64,000 nucleotides of DNA from Microbacterium sp. SORGH_AS_0428 (GTDB lineage Bacteria > Actinomycetota > Actinomycetes > Actinomycetales > Microbacteriaceae): positions 2,852,001 to 2,916,000 of the forward strand of contig NZ_JAVIZT010000001.1 of NCBI RefSeq assembly GCF_031453615.1, given 5' to 3'. The first letter of the stretch is position 1, and every line of letters starts with the position of its first letter. Positions 32,962 to 40,957 of the stretch are shown one piece after another. The notes under the pieces were generated by a model. It ran no database searches and was not told where the DNA came from. It saw nothing but the letters and a program-made list of their open reading frames with translations. The translations under genes and the position numbers were made by a program.

Positions 32962-33933
32962 ATGACGCAACAGCACCCGGTCACAGCGGATGTCTACTTC
33001 GATCTCGCACTTCTACGCAAGAACGAAGGCTTCGTCGCGCATCGACTCGACCGCGTCGACACCGTCGCCGAACTCCTCCAAGGGGACACGACGGACTCGT
33101 TCGACAGGCTCCGCCACCGCTTCGTCTCAGCGATCCATGCGCTCCCAGCAGCAGACGCGGAACTACTGCTCGATATCTTCGCGCTCAGCCCAGAGACCGA
33201 GGGCGTCCCGCGGCTGCAAGAACGCCGCCGAATCCACGGCAAGAAGATTGAGCGACGCATCGACACCGTCGCCAATCGCGAACCAGCCGCGCTGAATCAG
33301 CTCGCGTCGCGGCTGATCCGTGGCACGTACCCGCAGTCCCCGCTCCGACTCGACGTGCCCGAGATGCACAACGGGATCATCTACGAGACCATCAGCACCC
33401 GCATCATCGTCGAAAACCGCATCTGGACGAAGACCTACGAGCACTACCGCTTCGTCCTCACGATCGACGAGTTGGACTGGGTCAACGTCGTTCGTTCCTA
33501 CGACGGCACCGTCTTCCCCGACCCCGACGGCGCGTTCAAGGTCAACACGCGTCCGATCACCGGCGCCGGCTGGAACGACTACTTCTGGCACCTCAACACC
33601 GCCCGCACCGCAACAGAGCCGATGCGACGAGGCGAAACCTACGACCTCAGATTCGCCATCCGACCGCCATCGAGCACAACGAACAACCCGCTCACACTGG
33701 CAAGCCGAGCCTTCCATGAGCGCGCACTCCTGGCCATCATCGAAGTGCAGTTCATCGGAGACATCCCCGACACCATCTGGAAGTACTCACAGCTCAGCCC
33801 CTTCGCCCGCCCCACCGAAGCGAACGAGTACAACAGCGCGACCGCAGACCACAACGGCATCGTGACCCTTCGTGGACGAGATCTTCACGGCGGGCTGTTT
33901 AGCGGCATCGCGTGGACGTGGGATCAGGGCTAA
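32962..33933 (+). CDS. Unrecognised 323-residue protein
   Basis: The protein has no signal peptide or membrane helices. Its N-terminal half is helical with many Arg/Asp residues; the C-terminal half is rich in Trp, Tyr and beta strands (RIIVENRIWTKTYEHYRF, WNDYFWHLNTARTA, IIEVQFIGDIP). It ends shortly before a convergent XRE regulator gene. It resembles no family I know. It is the first plus-strand gene after the transfer module, so it starts the cargo part. Confidence 0.7.
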   Translation: MTQQHPVTADVYFDLALLRKNEGFVAHRLDRVDTVAELLQGDTTDSFDRLRHRFVSAIHALPAADAELLLDIFALSPETEGVPRLQERRRIHGKKIERRIDTVANREPAALNQLASRLIRGTYPQSPLRLDVPEMHNGIIYETISTRIIVENRIWTKTYEHYRFVLTIDELDWVNVVRSYDGTVFPDPDGAFKVNTRPITGAGWNDYFWHLNTARTATEPMRRGETYDLRFAIRPPSSTTNNPLTLASRAFHERALLAIIEVQFIGDIPDTIWKYSQLSPFARPTEANEYNSATADHNGIVTLRGRDLHGGLFSGIAWTWDQG

Positions 33934-34023
33934 GAGGTGTACTGCCGCCTTGGCGTGTCGCACCGCCACGGCGAGCCAAGCGCGGCGTGAGCGTGGGGCA
34001 ATCGACCCCGACTCTGCGCCGAG

Positions 34024-34311
34024 TCAGCCTGCGGTGAACGTCAGGCGCGGGACTTCGGGCAGTAGATCGCCGAGGCGAACATCCAGCACCTGACAAAGAG
34101 TCAGCACGGTCGCTAGCCGTGGGTTCGTTGCCGTACCGCCGCGCGTCACGGCTCCCCGCTCGTACTGCTGGTAGGCGTACAGCGAAATGCTGGCTCGCTC
34201 AGCCATCTGCTCCTGTGTGAGCCCCTTCGCGTCACGCGCGCGGCGCAGGTTCATCCCCAGTTCCCGAGCAAACTGCGCCCATTCGGGGGACGCTGCTGGG
34301 CTTGGGTTCAC
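34024..34311 (-). CDS. XRE-family HTH regulator
   Basis: The 95-residue protein has a Cro/CI-type HTH: MNLRRARDAKGLTQEQMAER, then ISLYAYQQYERGAV, ending in a fourth helix (VLTLCQVLDVRLGDLL). The frame is open up to 34422, but this extension would translate two inverted repeats that look like operators, so I prefer the GTG at 34311 (first residues VNPSPAASPEW). No strong ribosome binding site is visible; it may be leaderless. It probably represses its own promoter and the divergent surface-protein gene. Confidence 0.8.
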   Translation of the reverse strand: MNPSPAASPEWAQFARELGMNLRRARDAKGLTQEQMAERASISLYAYQQYERGAVTRGGTATNPRLATVLTLCQVLDVRLGDLLPEVPRLTFTAG

Positions 34312-34325
34312 TGCTTCAGCCTGAA

Positions 34326-34361
34326 ACCAAGAAGAGTTGGTGAGAACCAATAGAAATTGGT
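34326..34361. promoter_or_regulatory. Two tandem ACCAA-N6-TTGGT operators
   Basis: ACCAAGAAGAGTTGGT (34326-34341) and ACCAATAGAAATTGGT (34346-34361) share 5-bp arms with a six-base spacer, and are repeated with a 20-bp period. They lie just upstream of the XRE regulator start. This is the expected form of a cooperative binding site for a dimeric XRE repressor. Confidence 0.8.
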
Positions 34362-34449
34362 AAAGTCGCGAACTAGGCTGCCCCGATGCTCCCGAGGTGG
34401 CTTGCCGCATGCCCCGGCTCACCGTTTATCGCTCTTGGGGGAACTTCCA

Positions 34450-35373
34450 ATGACCCGACCCTGGCGCCGCTTCCGGCGCACTTCATCCGTCGCCGCCGCA
34501 GTCTTCGCTGTCGTTGGCGCACTCGCGATCGCTCCACAGGCGGCGAGTGCCGCCGAAGACGTACCCCAGGTGATCGTGAGTAACCTCGCCGTCGACACGA
34601 CCACGCCCGAAGCTGCGACGGTCACCTTCGACTACGCGCCCAATGTCAGCGCCGAGGCTCCCACTCGGCCCTACAGCTTGCGCGTCTACGTCTACCCGTC
34701 GAACGCGAACCGTGAGGAGGGCACCATCGACTTCGTCACCATCTCGTCGGCTGGCTCCTACAGCAAGGCGTTCACCCTCGCCCCCGGCAGCTACAACGCC
34801 TCGGTCGGGGTCTACCGGATCGAAAACTGCGAGTGCGGCGGCCCGGAACCGACCATGTTCACCACGGTGCCGTTCACGGTCACGGCGGTCACGCCGACCC
34901 CGGAACCTACGCCGACCACACCCGAGCCGACGCCGGAGCCCACGACACCTGCGCCTCAGCCTTCCGAGACGACCGCACCCGCCACCCCGACAGCCTCGCT
35001 CTCTGCCACGAGCGTTCCTGCCGGAGGTGGCGTGACGGTCACAGCAACCGGGCTTGCGTCCAACGAACCCGTCGAGCTCTGGATCCACAGCACCCCCATC
35101 CAGCTCTGGACTGGCACGGCCGATGGCTCCGGCGCACTGACGCAGGCCATCACGATCCCCGCTGACCTCCCGCTGGGTGCCCACCAAGTCGAGGTGCGCG
35201 GTGCCGCGAGCGGCTCGCTGTGGCTGAACATCTCCGTCCGCGGTGCTGAGCTTGCCGCGACGGGCGTGGACGGAAGCGTCGGCGCAGGCTTGGGCATCGG
35301 TGCGGCGACGCTTCTTCTCGCCGGTGCGGCCGTCCTGCTTCTCGCGAAGCACCGCCGCCGCGAAGCTGCCTAA
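34450..35373 (+). CDS. Cell-wall-anchored surface protein (LAATG sorting signal)
   Basis: The 307-residue protein has a signal peptide (about 1-33, with Ala-x-Ala before EDVPQV), a beta-rich domain, a Thr/Pro/Glu linker, a second Ig-like domain (SVPAGGGVTVTATGLASNEPVELW), and the C-terminal sorting signal LAATG followed by a hydrophobic helix and HRRR. LAATG-type signals are used by class E-like sortases in actinobacteria. A pair CECGG near residue 137 may form a disulphide. The start at 34450 follows TTGGGGGAAC. A terminator follows. Confidence 0.85.
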   Translation: MTRPWRRFRRTSSVAAAVFAVVGALAIAPQAASAAEDVPQVIVSNLAVDTTTPEAATVTFDYAPNVSAEAPTRPYSLRVYVYPSNANREEGTIDFVTISSAGSYSKAFTLAPGSYNASVGVYRIENCECGGPEPTMFTTVPFTVTAVTPTPEPTPTTPEPTPEPTTPAPQPSETTAPATPTASLSATSVPAGGGVTVTATGLASNEPVELWIHSTPIQLWTGTADGSGALTQAITIPADLPLGAHQVEVRGAASGSLWLNISVRGAELAATGVDGSVGAGLGIGAATLLLAGAAVLLLAKHRRREAA

Positions 35374-35385
35374 TACGTTCCCGGC

Positions 35386-35418
35386 AAATAGGGCGTCCGC
35401 ATCGCGGGCGCCCTATTT
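35386..35418 (+). terminator. Terminator after the surface-protein gene
   Basis: The arms AAATAGGGCG and CGCCCTATTT are perfectly complementary, with further pairing inside (CCGC/GCGG) and a T-rich end (TTTGTTTG). It is a good intrinsic terminator. Confidence 0.85.
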
Positions 35419-35502
35419 GTTTGCGCGTGCATGAAATAGCGCAGATCGGATTTGATGCAAGTGACGGTGTTTCATTGATTTGGTGTGTCATACTCCCTAG
35501 CT

Positions 35503-35841
35503 ATGGCTAAGCAGCAGATCACCCGACTCATTGACGACCTCGACGGCGAAGTTCTCGAGGCCGGCAAGACCATTCACTTCTCTCTCGAAGGTCGCGCCTA
35601 CGAAATTGACCTCTCGGACAAGAACGCCGAAAAGCTTCGTGAGGCATTCGCGCCGTTCATCAAGGCGGGTCGCTCTATCGGAAGTGCTTCCCGCAGCACA
35701 TCAACGCGAGGACGTACCACAAAGAAGGACAGCCGTGACCTTGGGGCAGTGCGCGAGTGGGCAGCCGCCAACGGCTACGAGGTGAGTGCCCGTGGGCGCG
35801 TTCCCGCCGCTGTGCTTGAGGCGTACGACGCCGCGCAGTAA
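35503..35841 (+). CDS. lsr2: Lsr2-family nucleoid silencer
   Basis: The 112-residue protein starts MAKQQITRLIDDLDG, has the Lsr2 dimerisation domain (GKTIHFSLEGRAYEIDLS), a linker with basic residues, and a C-terminal DNA-binding domain with REWAAANGYEVSARGRVP, in which the AT-hook-like RGR is intact. Lsr2 binds AT-rich DNA and silences horizontally acquired genes. On a mobile element it may keep the cargo silent or interfere with the host silencer. The start at 35503 matches other Lsr2 proteins. Its ribosome binding site is weak. Confidence 0.95.
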   Translation: MAKQQITRLIDDLDGEVLEAGKTIHFSLEGRAYEIDLSDKNAEKLREAFAPFIKAGRSIGSASRSTSTRGRTTKKDSRDLGAVREWAAANGYEVSARGRVPAAVLEAYDAAQ

Positions 35842-35898
35842 TGCTTCCGACCTGGAAGCGTGTCTTGTGTCGGGCGAGAGTTCCGGCGGAGCGAACAC

Positions 35899-35943
35899 AG
35901 AAGGCGTTGCCACGTGGAGATAGTCCGCGTGGCAACGCCTTCT
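35899..35943. terminator. Bidirectional terminator behind lsr2
   Basis: A perfect 16-bp stem (AGAAGGCGTTGCCACG with its complement) with a 13-base loop lies between the convergent lsr2 gene and the membrane-protein gene. It can fold in either transcript. Confidence 0.8.
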
Positions 35944-35945
35944 GG

Positions 35946-36230
35946 TCATGTGCGTCGGCGGTAGGTTGGCCCGACGTAGGTATCCAGAATCAGCAGCACG
36001 ACAGCGAGCAAGGCGCCGCCGATCAGAAGTACGCTGCCGAACGGGATCAGACTGAGCGTCGAGGCCTCGTAGGTCTCGCTGGTCGGCTCCAGTCGCGTCC
36101 AGACAGTGGTTTCGGACGCAGACAGTAGGACGAGGCCCGCGATGACCGCGGCGGCCGCAATCAGCCAGAGTAGCCAGTACCGGAGACGGGGCCAGTCTGC
36201 GGTTCGTTGGGGCGCGTCTTCAGTGCTCAT
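35946..36230 (-). CDS. Small membrane protein coupled to a secreted-protein gene
   Basis: This 94-residue protein has two membrane segments (about 17-37, WLLWLIAAAAVIAGLVLL; and 61-81, FGSVLLIGGALLAVVLLI) with a short extracellular loop. It overlaps the upstream secreted-protein gene by 4 bases, so they are probably coupled. The function is unknown. Confidence 0.65.
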   Translation of the reverse strand: MSTEDAPQRTADWPRLRYWLLWLIAAAAVIAGLVLLSASETTVWTRLEPTSETYEASTLSLIPFGSVLLIGGALLAVVLLILDTYVGPTYRRRT

Positions 36231-37330
36231 CGAGTGCAGTAGAGCATATTGATGGGCGTGAACGCTACCTGATTTCGGGAGGTCTCCATCAGGCGACGAG
36301 CGGTTATGCCGCCGGCCTTGGTGACCTTCCATTTCTGCAGGTCGAAGTACTTAAAGGTTCCCATGATGTACGCCTTGTACTCGCTCCTGGCCGGCATCTT
36401 CGGCGATGTACACGTGATCGCTCCAGTGATACTCGCCGATGCGGACATGCCGATCGTTGTCCCTACCTGGCTAGCTGAGAGCCCCATCGTCGCATTGACC
36501 GTGGCGCCGACTGTGTAGGACCCAGACACGGTGCAGGTCGTATTCGCTACCGCTGTCTTGCAACCGCCGACCAGCTTCTTGAGGTTTGGTTGCTTCGTTT
36601 TGGTCGTCACATTGATCGGGATGTACTCGTAACGAGTCACCGTGATTGCCGGGTCGGCCACCACCGGGTACGCGTCCTTTGACACGGCAGAATCGTCGAC
36701 GATCTGAGTCACGACATTGGCAGAGATCTCGTACCGCGTTGGTACCGATCCGCCGTTCGCGTCCACTGCCCAAGGCGCGGTCGCGGTCGCGATCTCGTCG
36801 CCTGCAGCGTCAAGAACAGCGAAACCGCCGTCGGGCAGTGGAGTCACCCCGCCGCCACCGTCCACGTCAATCACGTAGCTGAACGATGAGGTCGCGCCCT
36901 CCTCAGAGAGAACGGTCAGGACCTGGATAACGCCGTCCGCCCCGATGACGGGGACCGTGGTTGATCCGTCGGCGTTGTCGTAAGCGACGGTCGAACCTGT
37001 CAAGGGCTGAGCTGCCGCCGAAGTGTCCGCGGCAGGCAGCGTGATGGAGATAGTCGGACCATCAACGGCCTGGATGACCAAGGGGCCGGCGCTGTCTACT
37101 GGCACCGCCACGGATACATCGTCGACGACACCCTCCACCACGATGCCATCTTCGTCAGACGGAACCAGCGTGGCTGCTCCCTCCAGCGCTTCTTGAATCG
37201 CTGGCTGATCGATCACCGTTGCTTCCGTCGAGTCGGGCTCATCGGCGAACGCAGCGGGCGTCATGATCGTCGTCATGCTGGCCACTAGAACCGCCGCGCC
37301 TATGAGCGCGGTAGAACGTTCGATCTTCAT
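36227..37330 (-). CDS. Secreted protein of unknown function
   Basis: The 367-residue protein has a signal peptide (MKIERSTALIGAAVLVASM … AFADEP), a beta-rich middle part and the segment DAYPVVADPAITVTRYEYI. The YPVVADP motif is common in actinobacterial secreted proteins of unknown role, often near toxin or surface proteins. Four Cys in the C-terminal third may form disulphides (GGCKTAVANTTCTV and later CTS, CTR). It is followed by the coupled membrane-protein gene. Confidence 0.75.
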   Translation of the reverse strand: MKIERSTALIGAAVLVASMTTIMTPAAFADEPDSTEATVIDQPAIQEALEGAATLVPSDEDGIVVEGVVDDVSVAVPVDSAGPLVIQAVDGPTISITLPAADTSAAAQPLTGSTVAYDNADGSTTVPVIGADGVIQVLTVLSEEGATSSFSYVIDVDGGGGVTPLPDGGFAVLDAAGDEIATATAPWAVDANGGSVPTRYEISANVVTQIVDDSAVSKDAYPVVADPAITVTRYEYIPINVTTKTKQPNLKKLVGGCKTAVANTTCTVSGSYTVGATVNATMGLSASQVGTTIGMSASASITGAITCTSPKMPARSEYKAYIMGTFKYFDLQKWKVTKAGGITARRLMETSRNQVAFTPINMLYCTR

Positions 37331-37566
37331 TTATCTTTCCCCCAGTTGGAAATCGGCTGGAGTGCTCCAGCCTCGCTCAACGTAGGGTTCGCCACGATTC
37401 GTCGTCAACGAGATTCGCGCCGTGTCCCCCGAAGAGGGGACACGGCGCGAACACTGAATGCGCCGCGACTAGCGGTGATGTTCGATCCGACACTTGCCGC
37501 ATTTCTCACTCTGTCATTCAATGCGGCTGGGCAGCTGCTCTCTCCTTGCCGGTCTGCGGTCTCCGT

Positions 37567-37585
37567 GAGAACCGATCGAGTTCTC
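37567..37585. promoter_or_regulatory. Inverted repeat GAGAAC-N7-GTTCTC, copy 1
   Basis: This palindrome ends 28 bases before the ATG of the ribbon-helix-helix gene. The same arrangement occurs at 38052-38070. Upstream TCTGCG and downstream CGC…AAGGAG are also shared, so this is a repeated promoter/leader module, probably with an operator. Confidence 0.7.
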
Positions 37586-37613
37586 GGCCGCACCTGTCAA
37601 GGAGGTGACCCGC

Positions 37614-37943
37614 ATGAGCGAGTCAGAAGCAACACCCACCACTGCCAACAGCCTGGGCTACGGTCCGGTCAAGCCCCTCGCGGTCAGACTCAACGAGTCC
37701 ACCCGCACCCAGCTGGACATCATCGCCCAGCTCCGTGATCGCAACGTCACCGACGAGGTACGCCTCGCCATCGACGCCTGGATCGAGGCAGCGAAAGCCG
37801 ACCCCGCTTTGCAGCAGCGCGCCCAAGCCGCGCGCGAAGAGATCGAGCGTGAAGCCAGCACGAAACGCGAGGCCATCGCCGCGATCTTTGACGTCGGCAC
37901 CGTCTCACCGAAGGGCAACCGGTCGCGCGCAGCCGCGGGCTGA
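37614..37943 (+). CDS. Ribbon-helix-helix-type protein
   Basis: This 109-residue protein contains a ribbon-helix-helix/Arc-like core at about residues 20-55 (PLAVRLNESTRTQLDIIAQL then NVTDEVRLAIDAWIEAA) and a charged helical tail. Such proteins regulate plasmid and toxin-antitoxin genes. The start at 37614 was chosen because AAGGAGG lies at the correct spacing; the GTG at 37605 overlaps that site. It may bind the palindrome in its own leader. Confidence 0.75.
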   Translation: MSESEATPTTANSLGYGPVKPLAVRLNESTRTQLDIIAQLRDRNVTDEVRLAIDAWIEAAKADPALQQRAQAAREEIEREASTKREAIAAIFDVGTVSPKGNRSRAAAG

Positions 37944-37959
37944 GGCATCAGCAAACGTG

Positions 37960-37999
37960 GCCGGCCAGGATCGAGCGCTCCCGCGTTCTCCTGGCCGGC
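37960..37999 (+). terminator. Hairpin after the RHH gene
   Basis: GCCGGCCAGGA and TCCTGGCCGGC form a perfect 11-bp stem around an 18-base loop, 16 bases after the stop. No T-tract follows. Confidence 0.65.
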
Positions 38000-38358
38000 T
38001 ACCGACTCACACGCCCCCTTCCCAACCCTCGTTCGTCTTCTGCGATCTGCAGAGAACCAATCCGGTTCTCGGTCGCTCACGCGAAGGAGAAGAAGATATG
38101 TTGCGTGGCGGTCTCGTCCCCGCAGCAGACAGTCACGACCTCGCCGCTACGAGGCTGCGGAGCTCGAGGACTACCAACGAGCGACGGCGGCTGGATCGAG
38201 GCAGTAGGTCTCGTCTCGTTCGGCGGCACGCTGTTCGTGAACGAAGTAGGACTGCTCCGCGGCCGGTATGGCGGTGATCGTCGAGACTTGAGTGGTATCG
38301 CTGTCGCGCTCGACGCTCACCTCCTGTTTGCCCGTCCGAGGGTTGGGTATCAGCTTCT
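38000..38358 (+). other. Leader repeat followed by decayed or unrecognised coding region
   Basis: After the second leader repeat and an AAGGAGAAGAAG ribosome binding site, an ATG at 38098 opens a 59-codon frame (to 38277), very Arg-rich and not convincing. A second frame (38105-38362) gives an 85-residue product, and a third contains the protein-like stretch YEAAELEDYQRATAAGSRQ that ends at a stop. The well-formed start with no credible product suggests a gene broken by frameshifts. Confidence 0.4.
38052..38070. promoter_or_regulatory. Inverted repeat GAGAACC-N5-GGTTCTC, copy 2
   Basis: This palindrome ends 27 bases before the ATG at 38098 and matches the copy at 37567-37585 in arms, spacing and neighbouring bases. 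Both probably bind the same regulator. Confidence 0.7.
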
Positions 38359-38478
38359 ATGAGTGAGACCTCAACGGATGTCGGCAGCTCGGCAGTGCAG
38401 CGGATCGACCTCTCCGACCTCAAGGACGACGCGTCTGGGCCAACTCCAGCGATCGTCGTCGCCCCTAGCGAAAGCTGA
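38359..38478 (+). CDS. Small 39-residue acidic ORF
   Basis: The product (MSETSTDVGSSAVQR then IDLSDLKDDASGPTPAIVV and a short end) looks protein-like, with Ser, Asp and Thr-rich composition, and precedes the kinase-RES operon by 119 bases. It resembles no known family. It may be a peptide of the following system or a remnant. Confidence 0.35.
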   Translation: MSETSTDVGSSAVQRIDLSDLKDDASGPTPAIVVAPSES

Positions 38479-38597
38479 CACGTCAGGATCGATCGGCGCA
38501 GCACACCGGAGGACAGACATCGTGATCTGTGCGCCTCGGGCGTGTCGTCGAGGTGCTATTCTGAGCCAACTTTCGTGAACGGGGAGATTGGCGCATC

Positions 38598-40256
38598 TTG
38601 GGCAGTACATCGCACGGCTCTGCGGATGCAGGCGAAGCGACGCACTTCGATTCTGAGCTTCTGGTCTCAAGCGCTATTGCCGAGGCCTTCGACGACCAGT
38701 ACTCCTATGTCAGCGAGCTGACTTCGTACCCTGATCCACTTCGCGTGACGGCCGTCGTGCGCGCCAAGGACTCGAAGGCCATGTACGTTCTCCACATACA
38801 GCCATGGGAGGATTCGAGATCCCTCGCTGAAGCTACGGAGATCCAAAACGACGATCATCTCGTGGCGCAGACCCTCAAGATCGCTTACGTTCCGCTGGTC
38901 GGGCGGCGCCTTGCCCTAACGCTCCGTTTGAAGGCGGATCAGGTGCTTGCGGATATGGAGTTGAATAAAGCGTTTGACGTCAAGGATCGCGATAGTGCTC
39001 TTGAGGTTCGACTTGAGATTCTCTACTCAGTCCTCAGTGGTTTGAACGCGCTACATTCCGCGAATCGTCTGCACGGAGATCTGCGGCCATCAAACATCTC
39101 ATTCGACAAGCGTCGGAGACTTTGGGCTCTCATGGACTGGGGTAGCAGCGTCCCAGCTGAATGGGTGAGGGCAGACGAGCGTGAACTAGTCGTGACTGAT
39201 GAAGATCCGAGTTTCGCGGCGGACGTTTATGCCTTTGGAAAGCTTGCTCAGCGAATGCTCGGGACTTATCGGTGGGACAACCGCGATTTGCCCGCGAAGT
39301 ACCCGAGGCTTCGCAGTGAACAGTTTGAGTGGATTCTCGACTTTTGCACGACGGTCAAACCTCACGACCGGCCAAGTGTGGACGTCCTCGTCGACGTTCT
39401 GTTTGGAGACGCACACGCCACGGCGCTAGAGGCCGCTCGGCGAGCGAGCCAGGCGGCTGACTGGACGATTGGATTTCTAGCTCAACACACAGGCTTGCCT
39501 CGTCGGGCGGCTGCAGTAGTGGTCGAATCGGCAAGCACGAGACTGAATCAACTAACTGAGCGGTTCCCAGAAACGCAGATTGCATTGCTGCCCGAGTTTC
39601 GCGCGGAGAGGCTGCTGTTCCATCTTTGTCTTGACATTCTGGACGAGGATGATCATAATACGCAACACAAATCAAAACTAAACAGGCCTGATGTTGTCAA
39701 AGTGGATAAGGAGCTGTTGCTTAGGAAGAAGATTGATGCGGTTTGGCGAGATCGCCTACACCGGCTTCATTTTTCGAAGGCGCTTGATCCGCTGCACGAG
39801 GAGCGGATGGCTCAATTAGAGGCCCAAGGGGACCCGCTTCCTGGGCGCGCTTCATATCTTGCGCATATAGAAGCTTCCAATATCGCGCGTCGCGGTCTAA
39901 TCACGGCGAACTCGTTTTTGTACACCGCTGAAGTGGCAGAATTGCTGAGCACGGACACCAGGCCGGTTTCTGAAGCGGATGTCACGGTGCTTAGGCGCTG
40001 GGGTCAGATCCTGGCCGTTCCGGATCACGGACGATGGTTACATCCAACCTTCCAGTTCGATCTCGAGCGGCACCGTCCAAGCCCTCTGATTCTTGAGGTG
40101 AGCGATTACTTTAACGACGCTGACGACAAGTGGGGTGAACTCGCGTGGTGGGGCGTTGGACGCACTTATCTTGGCGGTCGAGCCCTCTCCGCTGTTCTTA
40201 TGACCAAAAGCGCGAGCCGTGCAGTGGTGCGCGCGCTTGACGTTCTGAACGATTGA
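38598..40256 (+). CDS. Kinase-like protein fused to an MbcA/Xre-type antitoxin domain
   Basis: The 552-residue protein has two parts. Residues ~45-270 form a protein-kinase fold: catalytic loop HGDLRPSN at 159-166 (with the catalytic Asp and Asn), DWG at 180-182 in place of DFG, and DVYAFG at 209-214 of helix F. The VAIK position reads YVLHIQ, so the usual Lys is replaced by His and it may be a pseudokinase. Residues ~440-552 match the antitoxin Xre/MbcA/ParS toxin-binding domain pattern (RRWGQILAVPDHGRW, HPTFQFD, TYLGGRALSAVL). The next gene is a RES toxin, its usual partner. The TTG start at 38598 follows GGGGAGAT. Confidence 0.75.
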   Translation: MGSTSHGSADAGEATHFDSELLVSSAIAEAFDDQYSYVSELTSYPDPLRVTAVVRAKDSKAMYVLHIQPWEDSRSLAEATEIQNDDHLVAQTLKIAYVPLVGRRLALTLRLKADQVLADMELNKAFDVKDRDSALEVRLEILYSVLSGLNALHSANRLHGDLRPSNISFDKRRRLWALMDWGSSVPAEWVRADERELVVTDEDPSFAADVYAFGKLAQRMLGTYRWDNRDLPAKYPRLRSEQFEWILDFCTTVKPHDRPSVDVLVDVLFGDAHATALEAARRASQAADWTIGFLAQHTGLPRRAAAVVVESASTRLNQLTERFPETQIALLPEFRAERLLFHLCLDILDEDDHNTQHKSKLNRPDVVKVDKELLLRKKIDAVWRDRLHRLHFSKALDPLHEERMAQLEAQGDPLPGRASYLAHIEASNIARRGLITANSFLYTAEVAELLSTDTRPVSEADVTVLRRWGQILAVPDHGRWLHPTFQFDLERHRPSPLILEVSDYFNDADDKWGELAWWGVGRTYLGGRALSAVLMTKSASRAVVRALDVLND

Positions 40257-40957
40257 CGCACCAAGGCTCGAATCAAACTAAATCTATGCCTCTCATTACA
40301 CCTGACTTTCACAACGGCCCTGCCGATGCTCGCTGGTCTGACGTCAAGGTTGGTTCCCGTTTGGTTAGAATCGGGAAATCGATTTTTCCGGGTAACGGAT
40401 ATAATCCAAAACCGGTCGTGCCGAATTCCGCTACGAGCCGCGGACGCTTCAGTAGTACAGCACGAGATACCTTCGGAGCTCTCTATGTGGCAGAGCATGT
40501 CGCCGACGAGAGAGTGGCTATTCTCGAAATGCTTGAGCATAGGACTCTTGATCACAATCCGAACGGCGGTCTATTTTACTGCAAGCCTGAGCTGGTCGAA
40601 GATCTTTCCTTCTTTTATCTGAAGGTCAAGCTGCATATGCGCCTCGTCACCCTGACGGCCGCGCCGGATGCGCTGGGCCTGGGTGCGAATGAGGAAACCA
40701 TCTACTCCGACAACTATCGTGTCACGAGGGAGTGGGCACGCTACATCAGGAAGAAAGTGCCCGACGCGAAAGGCATAGAGTACAGCCCGAAGCGATACAG
40801 AGACACGCGAGCCGGCGTTGCCATGGCTCTGTTTGAGGATCGGCTCCCGAAGGACTCCCTCGAGCTGGTCGGTGCACCGATCCCGCTTGTTTCGGATGCA
40901 GGACGAGAGATCTTTCTCGCGTGTCGTCCGTTCACCCGAGTGCTACCTGCTTGGTAG
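40253..40957 (+). CDS. RES-domain toxin
   Basis: The protein shows the R-E-S signature of the RES family: Arg39 in SRLVRIGKS, Glu92 in VAILEMLEH and Ser178 in GIEYSPKRY, with RGRFSSTARDTFGALYVAEH between. RES toxins such as MbcT degrade NAD+ (some by phosphorolysis) and stop growth. The gene overlaps the fused antitoxin gene (TTGA) if it starts with TTG at 40253; the ATG at 40286 would give a 223-residue product. Overlap fits the usual antitoxin-first order. Base composition is more AT-rich than the flanks. Confidence 0.85.
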   Translation: MTHQGSNQTKSMPLITPDFHNGPADARWSDVKVGSRLVRIGKSIFPGNGYNPKPVVPNSATSRGRFSSTARDTFGALYVAEHVADERVAILEMLEHRTLDHNPNGGLFYCKPELVEDLSFFYLKVKLHMRLVTLTAAPDALGLGANEETIYSDNYRVTREWARYIRKKVPDAKGIEYSPKRYRDTRAGVAMALFEDRLPKDSLELVGAPIPLVSDAGREIFLACRPFTRVLPAW

